This document shows, piece by piece, positions 38,916-47,532 of a DNA stretch of 62,748 nt. This DNA is from Actinomadura fibrosa (lineage in GTDB: Bacteria > Actinomycetota > Actinomycetes > Streptosporangiales > Streptosporangiaceae). The notes under the pieces were generated by a model, which was not told the origin of the DNA, did no database searches, and saw only the letters and a list, made by a program, of their open reading frames with translations. Position numbers and translations under genes: made by a program. Each line of letters begins with the position of its first letter. Within the stretch, counting starts at the first letter, position 1. The stretch lies in NCBI RefSeq assembly GCF_900659615.1, contig NZ_CAACUY010000032.1, forward strand, positions 1 to 62,748, written 5' to 3'.

Positions 38916-40695
38916 CGATGAACGCTCGGGCCTTGCCGACGTTCCCCGCCGAGTCGATCGCCCGGTATTCGATGGTGTGCCGCCCCTTGCCGAGCTTGCC
39001 GTAGGTGAGGCTGTCGATGACCGTCCCCTGATCGGTGAACAGCCAGGGAGCGTCGGAGTCCGTCGGCCAGCCGAAATAGTTGAACCAGCCGTCGCCGTCC
39101 ACGCGGAACTCCGTGACGACGACGCCCGGACGGTCGTCCGCCCCGGTCAGGCGCATGGTGAACGGCCCGTCAAAGGTGTACTCGGGCGTCCGTCCCGGAC
39201 GGGCTGCCTCCTGCGCGGCCTTGGACAGCTCGTACGTGACCGTCGGACGGTGCGCGTCCACCGTCCAGGTACGGGTCTTGGAGCCGATCCGTGCGACGAG
39301 ATGATGCGTGCCGTCGGCCAGGTGGAGACGTCCCAGATCGATGTCACGCTCACCTCCGCGCACCGGACGTCCGTCGAGTTCCCACCGGACAGTAGGTACA
39401 GCCTTCACCGGATGGGTGCTCTCCACGTACACGATGCTGTCTCCGCCCACTGCCTGATCGGTCGAGGTGGCGGAGACGAAATCCACAGGCACGTTCGTCG
39501 GCGGAGTGTCGACGCGCGTATCCACCGTCCACGTCCGCGACTGGGTGAGCGCAGCGGACGACCGGATCGCCGGATCGCGGACGAAGTCCGTCGGATCCGT
39601 CACCGTCGCAGTGACCGTATGCGTGCCGCGCTTGAGCCGAAGCCGGGCGAGATCCAGGTTGGCCCTCTTCGACACACGCCTCCCATCGACGGTCCACGTG
39701 ATGGACAACATGTGACTGGTGGGATGCATGACCTCCAGCCACAGGACACGGTCGTCACCTACCGGTCGGTCCGTAGGCGTATTGGCCTGGACGAGCTGGA
39801 CCTTGCCGGAGACGCGCTCCGTCATACGCTCGCGCCCGACCTGGTCGTAGTAGTAGCCGAGCGATTTCATCATGGAATGCCGACTCGGCCTCCACACACC
39901 CGTGGTGCTGTAGAGGCCGCCTTCGTACCGTCCGATGGTGCCTCCCGCCTCGCTGGGCTCGCCCAACCAGCGCCACCACTTCTTCTTCTGCGCGAGCATC
40001 TCCCGCTCTGTCAGAAGCGTGTGATGGATGGACTCGGGCTCCGGTCCCGTATAGGGACCGCCAGGGACTCCCCGCTGGTAATAGTCGTACTCGTCGTCCA
40101 GTCCACCAAGCGAGTGCCCGAGTTCATGGGGCGCGATGAGGGCCGAGAGGGCATTGCCACCCGAAGCCGTCGCGTACGTGCCGCCCGCACCGCCATAGGT
40201 GTCGCTGTTGGCCAGAGCGAGGATCTGTCGGTTGGCCGCGGTCGTCCCCGCCACCAGGTCGGCGTAGGTCTTGGCGGCGGCGGAGTCCATGACGAGGAGC
40301 CGCTGCGGGCCTTCCGCCTTGCAACCGCCCCAGAACGCCATGCTCAACGGCGTCGTCCGGCGCGGTGACGACAGCGCCGGATCGCAGCTCACACCCGACT
40401 CGCCCGACGGGATCTCGACCGCGTACACGTTGACGTAGCTGCGGTAGGACTTGAACGGTTCGATCGTCCACAGGTCGTTCAGGTGCTCGGCCAGATGGGC
40501 GCGGAACTCCGGCATGTCGGACGCCGTGTACCCGTCACCCATGATCACGAGGTTGAAACGCCGCGCCGGGTCACCGGTGACCTGGATCGGCACCACCGTC
40601 GCGTCCGCCGGAGCCGACGCCCGCGCCGGCACCGCGGCCAGGGCCAGGACGGTCGCGGCCGCCGTCCCGATCGCGCTCGCCTTGCCCTTCCACAT
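38902..40695 (-). CDS. Secreted M64-family zinc metallopeptidase
   Basis: A 597-residue exported protease. A signal peptide (about 1-27, cut near ARA/SA) is followed by the M64 catalytic domain with HELGH at 190-194 and the third ligand probably Asp200 in GGLDDE. The second half has two to three related beta modules, each with a TWTVD or VRWELDG strand and a DLARL/DLGRL strand, probably Ig-like. M64 enzymes include IgA-type peptidases. The substrate here is unknown. AGGAGG precedes the ATG. Confidence 0.88.
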   Translation of the reverse strand: MWKGKASAIGTAAATVLALAAVPARASAPADATVVPIQVTGDPARRFNLVIMGDGYTASDMPEFRAHLAEHLNDLWTIEPFKSYRSYVNVYAVEIPSGESGVSCDPALSSPRRTTPLSMAFWGGCKAEGPQRLLVMDSAAAKTYADLVAGTTAANRQILALANSDTYGGAGGTYATASGGNALSALIAPHELGHSLGGLDDEYDYYQRGVPGGPYTGPEPESIHHTLLTEREMLAQKKKWWRWLGEPSEAGGTIGRYEGGLYSTTGVWRPSRHSMMKSLGYYYDQVGRERMTERVSGKVQLVQANTPTDRPVGDDRVLWLEVMHPTSHMLSITWTVDGRRVSKRANLDLARLRLKRGTHTVTATVTDPTDFVRDPAIRSSAALTQSRTWTVDTRVDTPPTNVPVDFVSATSTDQAVGGDSIVYVESTHPVKAVPTVRWELDGRPVRGGERDIDLGRLHLADGTHHLVARIGSKTRTWTVDAHRPTVTYELSKAAQEAARPGRTPEYTFDGPFTMRLTGADDRPGVVVTEFRVDGDGWFNYFGWPTDSDAPWLFTDQGTVIDSLTYGKLGKGRHTIEYRAIDSAGNVGKARAFIATLR

Positions 40696-40782
40696 GCGCG
40701 GACCTCCTCGGCGGCGCGCACGGTGGGCGGGGGCGGCCCGGGGGGGACGGCGCGCCCGCGCGTCCCGCTGATCACGCGGGGC

Positions 40783-40806
40783 TGTGCCGGGATTATCTCC
40801 GGCACA
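40783..40806 (-). terminator. Terminator behind the SDR gene
   Basis: An 8-bp perfect stem (40783-40790 with 40799-40806) around an 8-nt AT-rich loop, ten bases beyond the stop of the leftward SDR gene. Confidence 0.65.
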
Positions 40807-40815
40807 TCCGGCATG

Positions 40816-41607
40816 TCAACGCTTGTCGCGCTGCCCGGCCGCCAGCCCCGCCGAGATCCGCGGCCCGCCCGCCCGCCGCTGCACGGCCGCCGCCAGCGCG
40901 GGCACGGCACCGCCGAGGACCGCCCCGAGACGCAGGCCGAGCGGCGCCACGTCCACCTCGGCGACGTTCCTCTCGATCGCCCGGACCGTGGCCCTCGCGA
41001 CGTCCCGCGGCGAGCGCGTCCCCACGCCCCGCGGCAGCGTGACGCCCGCGTCGGCGAACATCCCCGCGTCCCGGATGAAGCCCGGGAACACCGTCGACAC
41101 GCCGACCCCGTGCGGCCGCATGTCCTCCCGCAATGCCAGCGCGAACCCCCGCATGCCGAACTTCGTCGCGTTGTACAGGGACGCCTGGCCGGACGCCGTC
41201 TTCCCCGACAGCGACGAGATGAAGGCCAGATGCCCGCGGCCACGATCGGCCATCCGCTCCCCCGCGATCTTCGCCATCACGATCGGCGCCCGCAGGTTCA
41301 CGTCCAGCGCCCGGTCGATCTCCTCGACCGAGTACTCCGACAGCAGCCCGGACGCGGGCAGCGCCGCGTTCGCGACCAGCACGTCCACGTCGCCCGCCTC
41401 GTCCAGCAGGCCCTCGACCGCGGCCCGGTCCGCCAGATCCGCCGCGATGGCCCGGCCGCCGAGGCGTTCCGCCAGCGGCTCCAGCACCGCCGCGCGCCGC
41501 CCCGTCAGCACCACCGACGCGCCCCGTCCGGCGAGCGCCGTCGCCAGCGCCTGCCCGATCCCGCCCGTCGCACCGGTCACCAGCACGTTCGCTCCGCGCA
41601 GATCCAT
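40816..41607 (-). CDS. SDR-family NAD(P)-dependent oxidoreductase
   Basis: A 263-residue classical SDR. The coenzyme loop is TGATGGIG (residues 11-18), the NAAL strand is present, and catalysis uses Ser (FISSLSGK), Tyr and Lys in YNATK. The C-terminal Arg/Gly-rich tail is short. The substrate is unknown. It is transcribed leftward behind a small membrane-protein gene 18 bases upstream, probably the same unit. Confidence 0.92.
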   Translation of the reverse strand: MDLRGANVLVTGATGGIGQALATALAGRGASVVLTGRRAAVLEPLAERLGGRAIAADLADRAAVEGLLDEAGDVDVLVANAALPASGLLSEYSVEEIDRALDVNLRAPIVMAKIAGERMADRGRGHLAFISSLSGKTASGQASLYNATKFGMRGFALALREDMRPHGVGVSTVFPGFIRDAGMFADAGVTLPRGVGTRSPRDVARATVRAIERNVAEVDVAPLGLRLGAVLGGAVPALAAAVQRRAGGPRISAGLAAGQRDKR

Positions 41608-41625
41608 GGCGCCGATGATGGCCGA

Positions 41626-41835
41626 TCACATGCCCACGCGCCACAGCAGCAGGATGATCGAGGACACCACCAGCCCCGCCGCGCCCAGCGGCACCTCCCC
41701 GAGGGCGATCATCGCGGTGCAGCCGGACGCCGTCAGGCCGGCGACCACCACCATCCCCAGCCCGCTGGACGTGCCGTCGTCCTGCGGTCCGGGATCGAGC
41801 TCGCGCTCCCAGAGCCCGAAGTCGTCCTCTGGCAT
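41626..41835 (-). CDS. Small two-helix membrane protein
   Basis: A 69-residue protein with an acidic head (MPEDDFGLWEREL) and two membrane segments (about 27-45 and 50-67). I do not recognise a family. The ATG at 41835 is preferred to a GTG at 41841, because the GGGAG ribosome site overlaps the GTG. It is 18 bases in front of the SDR gene. Confidence 0.65.
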   Translation of the reverse strand: MPEDDFGLWERELDPGPQDDGTSSGLGMVVVAGLTASGCTAMIALGEVPLGAAGLVVSSIILLLWRVGM

Positions 41836-42065
41836 CGGCACTCCCGAGGGTCGTTCCCCGGATTATCCGGCGCCCGGCCCGATCCGGCGAGATGCCCGGA
41901 ACGGCAGAGCCGCGGCACCCCATCGTTGGACATCCGGTCCGATAACACCCGCAGGTGCTGATCGCCCGCGAACGATTGCTAGGCTGCGGAGAACCTGGGG
42001 GAGTCGACACTGATCCGATCACGTCCCGGGTTTGGCTTCATAACCGAGGTGAAGGGGTCCCCACC

Positions 42066-42185
42066 GTGAAGAAGCTTCTCGTTCTCGCCGTTGTCGCTCT
42101 CGGCGGCTTCGCCGTCTGGCGCCGTCTCCAGCAGGACCGCGCCGAGCTCGACCTGTGGACCGAGGCCACCTCGTCCGACAACTGA
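42066..42185 (+). CDS. DLW-39 family small protein
   Basis: A 39-residue protein with one membrane-like helix at the N-terminus (KKLLVLAVVALGGFAVWRR) and the family's DLWTEAT end. The length of exactly 39 and the DLW motif match a conserved actinobacterial micro-protein that sits near gyrA and the Ile/Ala tRNA genes. Function is unknown. The start is GTG with GAAGGGG upstream. Confidence 0.88.
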   Translation: MKKLLVLAVVALGGFAVWRRLQQDRAELDLWTEATSSDN

Positions 42186-42229
42186 GACGGCGGCGCTAGC
42201 GCACGTCCGACGTCGAGGGAGGGCCCGGC

Positions 42230-42949
42230 GTGAGCGAAGCAGAGCCGATCACCATCGCCTGCCTCGATCTCGCCGGGACCACTGTCGCCGACGGTGACAC
42301 CGTCGAGACCGCCTTCGCGGAGGCGATCGCCGTCCTCGGCGTCGTCCCCGGCACGGCGGCCCACAGGCGTGCCATGGCGCGCTTCCACGAGTCCCGCGGC
42401 GGCTCGAAGCTCGGCATCTTCCGCTCGCTCTTCGACGAGCCCCGCGCCCAGGTCGCGCACCTGGCCTTCGAGCGGTCCTACGACCAGCTCGTCGACCGCC
42501 GCGGCCTGCGTCCCGTCCCCGGCGCCGACGGCGCGCTCGAACGCCTCCGCGGCGCCGGGATCCGCGTCTGCCTGCTCACCGGCTTCGGCCGCCGCACGCA
42601 GGCCCGGATCCTCGACACGCTCGGCTGGTGGGACCGCGTCGACCTCACCCTCTGCCCCGAGGACGGCCGCGGCCGCCCCTGGCCCGACCTCGTCCTCATG
42701 GCGGCGCTCCGCCTCGGCGCCGACGACGTCCGGCACATCGCGGTCTGCGGCGACACCGCGAACGACATGCTGACGGGCCGCCGCTCCGGCGCGTCCATCG
42801 TCGCGGGCGTCCTCACCGGCGCGCACGACAGCACCGCCCTCCACGCGGCGGGCGCCACCCACGTCCTGCCCAGCGTCGCCGGCCTCCCCGACCTCCTGCT
42901 CCCCACCCCGACCCCGCACAACACCCCGGCCACCGCCGACCACAACTAG
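42230..42949 (+). CDS. HAD-family hydrolase, phosphonatase-like
   Basis: A 239-residue HAD phosphatase. Motif I is DLAGTTVADG with Asp nucleophile in the DxAGT form typical of phosphonoacetaldehyde hydrolase relatives. Motif II is LLTGF, and motif IV is CGDTANDM. The helical cap lies between motifs I and II. The second acidic residue of motif I is replaced (DLA), as in phosphonatases. The substrate is unknown. The start is GTG behind GAGGGAGGG. Confidence 0.88.
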   Translation: MSEAEPITIACLDLAGTTVADGDTVETAFAEAIAVLGVVPGTAAHRRAMARFHESRGGSKLGIFRSLFDEPRAQVAHLAFERSYDQLVDRRGLRPVPGADGALERLRGAGIRVCLLTGFGRRTQARILDTLGWWDRVDLTLCPEDGRGRPWPDLVLMAALRLGADDVRHIAVCGDTANDMLTGRRSGASIVAGVLTGAHDSTALHAAGATHVLPSVAGLPDLLLPTPTPHNTPATADHN

Positions 42950-43051
42950 CCCTCGCCTGCCCCGGAGCACTCGGCCCGAAGGCCAGCACCCGACCAACGG
43001 TGTACGATCGGTGCCGGTCGCACCGAACCAGCGTCACCGCAGGTAGACCCA

Positions 43052-43127
43052 GGGGCCTTAGCTCAGTTGGTAGAGCACCGGCTTTGCAAGCCGGGTGTCA
43101 GGGGTTCGAATCCCCTAGGCTCCACCA
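43052..43127 (+). tRNA. tRNA-Ala (TGC)
   Basis: A complete cloverleaf with acceptor GGGGCCT/AGGCTCC, anticodon stem CCGGC/GCCGG, anticodon TGC at 43085-43087, T-loop TTCGAAT and encoded CCA. Confidence 0.98.
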
Positions 43128-43132
43128 GCCAA

Positions 43133-43165
43133 AACGCCCCCGCCCAGATCATGGACGGGGGCGTT
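43133..43165 (+). terminator. Terminator behind tRNA-Ala
   Basis: A perfect 10-bp stem (43133-43142 with 43156-43165) starting six bases after the tRNA. Confidence 0.85.
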
Positions 43166-43328
43166 CGTGCAATCAGGCCACCGGGACGAGCACGCCACCG
43201 AGACCGCCGTCCTCCTCGCCGTCCTCCTCGTCCCCGCCGCCAAGTGCGGCTTTTATCGGGGCGGGGGGGGGAGGATGGTGGGGAGCAAAGCCAGCGGCGC
43301 GGAGGTCACCCCGCGCGAGAATCGCCAC

Positions 43329-43715
43329 ATGAGCGAGCCCCCCGACGACACCCAGCGGATGGTTCGAGCGCGGGCACCAGGGATCTGGTCCATGTTGCGC
43401 AGAAGCGTGATCAAACTCGGACTGGAAGGCGCCGAGCAGATCAAAGACCCCGACGTAGGCGAATGCTTCGAGTGGGATCCGGGCTACCCGGCATCCTGGA
43501 TGTGCGAGCAGGTCGGTTGGATCTCACCCGAGCTGCGGTCACAGCTTGATGAACTCGACGCCCTCTTGGACCGCCTCAGCGCCGACCGCCGCGCCTGGAC
43601 CGATGACGCGATCATGACTCTGCCGCTCTGGGAGGAAACGAGACAGGTAGCCCGTAGGTGCCTCCCTCTCATGACTGAGGAGCCGTGGACCGAGGAGGTC
43701 TGGTACTACGAGTGA
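43329..43715 (+). CDS. Hypothetical protein
   Basis: A 128-residue acidic protein of unknown family, rich in Trp and Asp, with no signal or membrane segment. Its ordered look (LRSQLDELDALLDRLSADRRAW helix, WEETRQVARRCLPLM helix) suggests a real gene. An ATG at 43275 behind a G-run is an alternative start. GC content and amino-acid use are less extreme than in neighbours, so it may be acquired DNA next to tRNA-Ala. Confidence 0.6.
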   Translation: MSEPPDDTQRMVRARAPGIWSMLRRSVIKLGLEGAEQIKDPDVGECFEWDPGYPASWMCEQVGWISPELRSQLDELDALLDRLSADRRAWTDDAIMTLPLWEETRQVARRCLPLMTEEPWTEEVWYYE

Positions 43716-44010
43716 CCGCGTCCGCCCCCCGTGACGCGCGCCGGAAGTAATCGCCGAAAGAGTCGCCGCCGGAAGCGACACGGTACGAGCGCCAGCCCGC
43801 GATTCCGTCGGCCCCACCACCAGATCACCACTGTCCATTTCAATGGGCGGCGGCGCTTCGTGGCACCGCACCGCCTGCCCGGCGACGCCGGGGCCGGCGT
43901 GCGGCGTGGGCGCCGGCCCCACCCCGGCGGGCCGAAGGCGGGCGCGCGAAAGCCGCCGGCCGGGCCCAGCAGCTCGGCTGACGGCGGTCACGGGATACGC
44001 GCCGTGGCGC
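43716..44010. other. Gap without a recognisable gene
   Basis: Short GC-rich inverted repeats around 43885-43925 (GGGCCGGC... and GCCGGCCC) but no convincing coding frame. Confidence 0.5.
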
Positions 44011-44379
44011 TCACCATTGAGCATCGAGCAGGGCAAGGCGCCGTCTGAACTCCCGCGCATCACGCCAAGGGAGCGCGTGCGCAACGGCCTCGAAGATCTG
44101 GCGGAGCTCCACAGGATCCGGGCAGCACCGCATGATCCCGCAGCCTGTCTGCGGATCGAACAGGCGATGATACGGATCACGCAGGAACCACTCCCAGGCG
44201 GTCAGCGCCTCAGCAGCGGCCCCCGGCCAGAACCGTGAATGCTCCAAGCGGGCGACGACCACCCGGCCATGCGGCGAAAGGCCGGGGACAACCAAGACGT
44301 CTCGCTCCGGACCGGTACGCCTCATCCAGCCATAGGGAAGCCGTTCGGCGCGAAGCCGAGCAGGGCGCCTACGCGGCAT
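44011..44379 (-). CDS. Hypothetical protein
   Basis: A 122-residue protein, probably soluble, with an Arg-rich head (MPRRRPARLRAERLPYGW) and a body with HGRVVVARLEHSRFWPG and ALTAWEWFLRDPYHRLFD. I know no family for it. The ATG at 44379 has AAAGGG close upstream. A frame ending in WRMLLKRKGYAA overlaps its start by eleven bases and may be a broken partner gene. Confidence 0.5.
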   Translation of the reverse strand: MPRRRPARLRAERLPYGWMRRTGPERDVLVVPGLSPHGRVVVARLEHSRFWPGAAAEALTAWEWFLRDPYHRLFDPQTGCGIMRCCPDPVELRQIFEAVAHALPWRDAREFRRRLALLDAQW

Positions 44380-44460
44380 AGCCCTTTCGTTTGAGCAGCA
44401 TGCGCCAGATCCTCCCACGGCACGACCACTCATGCTCGCCGGATCGCCTCCAGGTCCATG
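44369..44460 (-). pseudogene. Possible frameshifted micro-gene upstream of the 44379 gene
   Basis: On the minus strand ATG at about 44460 reads MDLEAIRRA then stops, while the next frame continues EHEWSCRGRIWRMLLKRKGYAA to a stop overlapping the next gene. Joining both frames by a one-base shift would give a coherent protein of about 29 residues. This is a guess from reading frames only. Confidence 0.25.
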
Positions 44461-44895
44461 GTCGGCACCATACGTGCACAGCCAGGATCCAGAGCGCCCT
44501 CCGGAGAGTAGTCTGCGTGTGTTGGAGACCGGTCTGAGTACCCGTCAGGGTCCGCGGCTCAGGGAGGGTGGGTATGGAACCGCTCCCGGATACGTCTCGG
44601 AGCAGGCAGAATCCCGTGACCCCACCCTCCTTCCGGCCGGCGGCCCGGCGGTGCATCGCGTGCAGCCTCGATGAATCGGCCGCACCCGCTCGAAAGCCGG
44701 ATAGGGGCGGAAGGCGTCCCGCTCTCCAGGGAAGTCGGAGTCTTCCGCGAGTTTGAAGAGGTCCGCTGACCGGGGGCGACCCTGCATCCCGGACTCATCG
44801 TCGAACTCGTTCATCCCCTGCCTGCACCGTATCGGTGCCATTCGCATAGCAACCTCCGGGCGTGGTTGGTGGGGGTTGGCGGCTTGAGGTCGGGG
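44461..44895. other. Gap without a supported gene
   Basis: Open frames exist on both strands, the best being a leftward frame beginning MNEFDDESGMQGR near 44815, but none has a family-like pattern or strong ribosome site. Confidence 0.45.
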
Positions 44896-45138
44896 TTAGG
44901 GGTGTGTCCAGATGTCCTTGCCGCCGCGTAGCGCTTCGATCAGGGGTCGGCTGTAGCCGCTCGCTTTGACGACGTCGTTGATGCGGTTCTTGGGGGCGTG
45001 GTGCGGCAGGAGCTCCTTGACGAGACGTGCGATCGCCTCCCGGAGGTCATGCAGCTCTTTTGCCGTCAGACGTTCTTGCTCGCCAAGACGCTGTAACTCC
45101 TGGTAGCGCTGGTCGGGAGCCGGTTTTCCATCGCTCAT
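44896..45138 (-). CDS. Small hypothetical DNA-binding-like protein
   Basis: An 80-residue charged protein. A helical front (ELQRLGEQERLTAKELHDLREAI in two parts) is followed by NRINDVVKASGYSRPLIEALRGG, which looks like a helix-turn-helix recognition unit. It is divergent from the 45197 gene with 58 bases between, so it might regulate that gene. No family is recognised. Confidence 0.6.
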   Translation of the reverse strand: MSDGKPAPDQRYQELQRLGEQERLTAKELHDLREAIARLVKELLPHHAPKNRINDVVKASGYSRPLIEALRGGKDIWTHP

Positions 45139-45196
45139 GCCCGCACTGTAGAGCCGGATGGGAGGCAGGACGCAGCGGCTGGCCTAGGCTCCTCGC

Positions 45197-45460
45197 ATGA
45201 ATCTCACCATCGCGACTCGCATGATTCTGGCGGAGTCTGCCGCCTTTCCGAAGTTGATGAGGGTCGCGCGTGATGCTTACGACAAGTTCACCGCTGGTCA
45301 GCAGGTTGATCACCGCACACTCAGTTGGATGGTCAGAGAGGCCAGCCGCAAGGGTCTCTACGGCGTTCTCATCCAGAAGCACGGCGCCGGCGTCTTCGAT
45401 GACATGATCACCGTTCTCTGCCGTGAGATCGATCGGCAGGCGCCAGTCCTCAGCCGCTGA
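45197..45460 (+). CDS. Hypothetical protein upstream of the immunity gene
   Basis: An 87-residue, mostly helical protein without membrane segment (MNLTIATRMILAESAAFPKL; ...GLYGVLIQKHGAGVFDDM). I do not recognise it. It lies 33 bases before an Imm1-type immunity gene and is divergent from a small HTH-like gene, so the three may form one unit. Confidence 0.55.
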   Translation: MNLTIATRMILAESAAFPKLMRVARDAYDKFTAGQQVDHRTLSWMVREASRKGLYGVLIQKHGAGVFDDMITVLCREIDRQAPVLSR

Positions 45461-45493
45461 CAGCATTCCGGGCCACGCAGCGGAGGAGTCGAC

Positions 45494-45880
45494 GTGTGGA
45501 CTCTGCATAACGGCAACGTCGTTGTCCATGACCCGAGTGACGCCGAGATTGTCAGCGTTATGGAGCAGGCGATCAGCCGTGGTCAGGGCGAGTTGTGGGT
45601 GGAGCATGCCGATGGGCCGGTCCTTGGGATCGTGCTCGGTGATTCCGGACGGGCGATGGTCCTTCGTCTCGCGGAATCCGGTGACGCTGGCTGGCATGCC
45701 GTTGACCCGGCTGCGTCATCGGAGCAGGTCGGGTACTACCTGCTCGCCAATGGGCAGTTGGACGAGTACGCCGACCGCGACACGGTCGAGACTCGTGAGG
45801 TCATGCCGATACTCGCTCACTTCTTGGCTACGACCGGCTGTTGGCCGGGAGTGCAGTGGCATGACGACGGCGCGGCCTGA
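45494..45880 (+). CDS. Imm1-family immunity protein
   Basis: A 128-residue protein with the Imm1 layout: an early ELWVEHADGPVLGIVLGD strand pair, VGYYLLANGQLDEY and the closing FLATTGCWPGVQW. Imm1 proteins protect against polymorphic toxins, often deaminases or nucleases, by direct binding. No toxin gene is present nearby, so this is an orphan immunity gene or protects against neighbours' toxins. The start is GTG. The family is recognised by motif and was not searched. Confidence 0.72.
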   Translation: MWTLHNGNVVVHDPSDAEIVSVMEQAISRGQGELWVEHADGPVLGIVLGDSGRAMVLRLAESGDAGWHAVDPAASSEQVGYYLLANGQLDEYADRDTVETREVMPILAHFLATTGCWPGVQWHDDGAA

Positions 45881-45943
45881 CTGTGGTCCAAATGGTGGGG
45901 GGTGCTGCGACGTGTTGGTAGGAGTGCCGACTGGAGGTGCGTT

Positions 45944-46291
45944 GTGGCCGAGTACGTGTTGCTGCTCTACGCCGAGGACGGGGAACGCGACAGGTGGGAG
46001 GAGATGCCGCTCTGGGTTGAGGTGACGAAGAGTCTCCAGGAGGCGGGGGTGCTTGTGGATAACGCGGCGTTGGAGTCTCCGGAGGCGGCTACCACTGTGC
46101 GGGTGCGTGGTGGGGCGGCCGAGGCGACGGACGGGCCGTTCGCTACGACGAAGGAGTTCCTGGCGGGTTACTACGTGCTCGACTGCGCGGATCTGGACGA
46201 GGCGTTGCGGCATGCGGCCCGGTTGCCGTTGGCGCGGTACGGGGCGGTCGAGGTGCGTCCGGTCGTGGCGGGGTGGGGTGGACGCGGTTGA
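45944..46291 (+). CDS. YCII-related (DGPF) protein of an ECF42 system
   Basis: A 115-residue ferredoxin-like protein with the EATDGPFATTKEFLAGYYVLD signature that names the DGPF group. These proteins are regularly encoded beside ECF42 sigma factors, as here, where the sigma gene overlaps its 3' end. They may be enzymes or accessory partners. GTG with GGAGG about seven bases upstream. A DnaA-box sequence (TGTGGATAA, 46054-46062) lies inside by chance or otherwise. Confidence 0.85.
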   Translation: MAEYVLLLYAEDGERDRWEEMPLWVEVTKSLQEAGVLVDNAALESPEAATTVRVRGGAAEATDGPFATTKEFLAGYYVLDCADLDEALRHAARLPLARYGAVEVRPVVAGWGGRG

Positions 46292-47505
46292 CCGAGTCGC
46301 CGGACGCGGTGGTCGCGCGTGTCTTCCGGGACGAGCGGCTGGCGGTCCTGGCCACGCTGATCCGGCAGGTGGGCGATGTGCAGTTGGCGGAAGACGCGCT
46401 CCAGGACGCGTTCGCGGCGGCGGTCGAGGCGTGGCGGCGGGACGGGGTGCCGGATCGGGCCGGGGCCTGGATCACGGTGGCGGCGCGGCGGCGGGCGATC
46501 GATCGGCTGCGGAGGGATCGGTCCATCGCCGAGCGGGCGGAGCGGCTCGCGCGGTTGATGCGGCTGGAGGACGGGCGGCCGGACGCCGGGGCCGTGGACG
46601 ACGACCGGCTGCGGTTGATCTTCACGTGCTGCCATCCGGCGCTGGCGATGCCGGCGCGGGTGGCGTTGACGCTGCGCATGGTGGGCGGGCTGACGACGGC
46701 GGAGATCGCGCGGGCGTTCCTGGTCGCGGAGCCGACGATGGGCAAGCGGATCGTCCGGGCGAAGAGGAGGATCGCCGAGGCGGGCGTCGGGTACCGGGTG
46801 CCGGGGCGGGACGAGCTGCCGGAGCGGCTCCGGGGCGTGCTGCGCGTCGTTTACCTGATCTTCAATGAGGGGTACTCGGCGGCGGAGGGGGATCGGCTTG
46901 TCCGGGGGGAGCTGTGCGGTGAGGCCGTCCGGCTGGGCCGGTTGCTCGCCGAGCTCCTGCCGGGTGAGACGGAGGTGTGGGGGCTGTTGGCGCTGATGCT
47001 CTTGCATGATGCGCGGCGTCCGGCGAGGGTGGACGCGGATGGGCACTACGTCGCCCTGCACGAGCAGGACCGTTCGCTTTGGGACCGCGACGAGATCCGT
47101 GAGGGGCTGGCGGCGCTCGCGCGTGCGAAGGGGCCCGGCGAGTATCGGCTCCAGGCGGCGATCGCGGCGCTGCACATGGCGGCGCCGGAGCCCGACTGGA
47201 CGCTGATCGCGCGGTTGTACGGGACGCTGGGGGAGATCAGCCCGGCGCCGGTCGTGGAGGTGAACCGGGCGGTCGCCGTCGGGTTCGCGGACGGGCCGGG
47301 CGCGGGGTTGGCGCTGCTCGCGCCGTTGCTCGATGAGCCGGTTCTGGAGCGTTACCAGCCGCTTCACGCGGCGCATGCCGAGTTGCTCAGGCGCGCCGGT
47401 GATGTGGACGGCGCGGAGGGCGCGTACCGGCGGGCCCTGGAGATCACCGGCAACGAGGTCGAGCGCGCCGAGTTGGCGCGGCGGTTGCAGACTTTGCGGG
47501 GGTGA
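46273..47505 (+). CDS. RNA polymerase sigma factor, ECF42 type
   Basis: A 410-residue sigma factor. Sigma regions 2 and 4 are in the first 175 residues (AEDALQDAFAAAVEAW; TTAEIARAFLVAEPTMGKRIVRAK). A long C-terminal TPR-like domain (DUF6596-type) holds LRVVYLIFNEGYSA and NRAVAVGFADGP. In ECF42 systems this extension replaces an anti-sigma factor. A TTG at 46288, overlapping the DGPF stop by three bases, is an alternative start. Co-transcription with the DGPF gene is nearly certain. Confidence 0.9.
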   Translation: MGWTRLTESPDAVVARVFRDERLAVLATLIRQVGDVQLAEDALQDAFAAAVEAWRRDGVPDRAGAWITVAARRRAIDRLRRDRSIAERAERLARLMRLEDGRPDAGAVDDDRLRLIFTCCHPALAMPARVALTLRMVGGLTTAEIARAFLVAEPTMGKRIVRAKRRIAEAGVGYRVPGRDELPERLRGVLRVVYLIFNEGYSAAEGDRLVRGELCGEAVRLGRLLAELLPGETEVWGLLALMLLHDARRPARVDADGHYVALHEQDRSLWDRDEIREGLAALARAKGPGEYRLQAAIAALHMAAPEPDWTLIARLYGTLGEISPAPVVEVNRAVAVGFADGPGAGLALLAPLLDEPVLERYQPLHAAHAELLRRAGDVDGAEGAYRRALEITGNEVERAELARRLQTLRG

Positions 47506-47532
47506 GTGTCCGAAACGCGGTCCGTCCCGCGA

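Noticed and set aside
43052..43127. tRNA-Ala 3' end as an attachment site of an integrated element
   Set aside because: No second copy of the tRNA 3' end and no integrase gene was seen in the window.
43731..44048. 105-codon plus-strand frame between the 43329 and 44011 genes
   Set aside because: Arg/Gly/Pro-rich, no ribosome site, overlaps the 44011 gene end.
44545..44847. 100-codon minus-strand frame (internal MNEFDDESG start)
   Set aside because: Second half is low-complexity and no family is recognised; evidence is too weak to call a gene.
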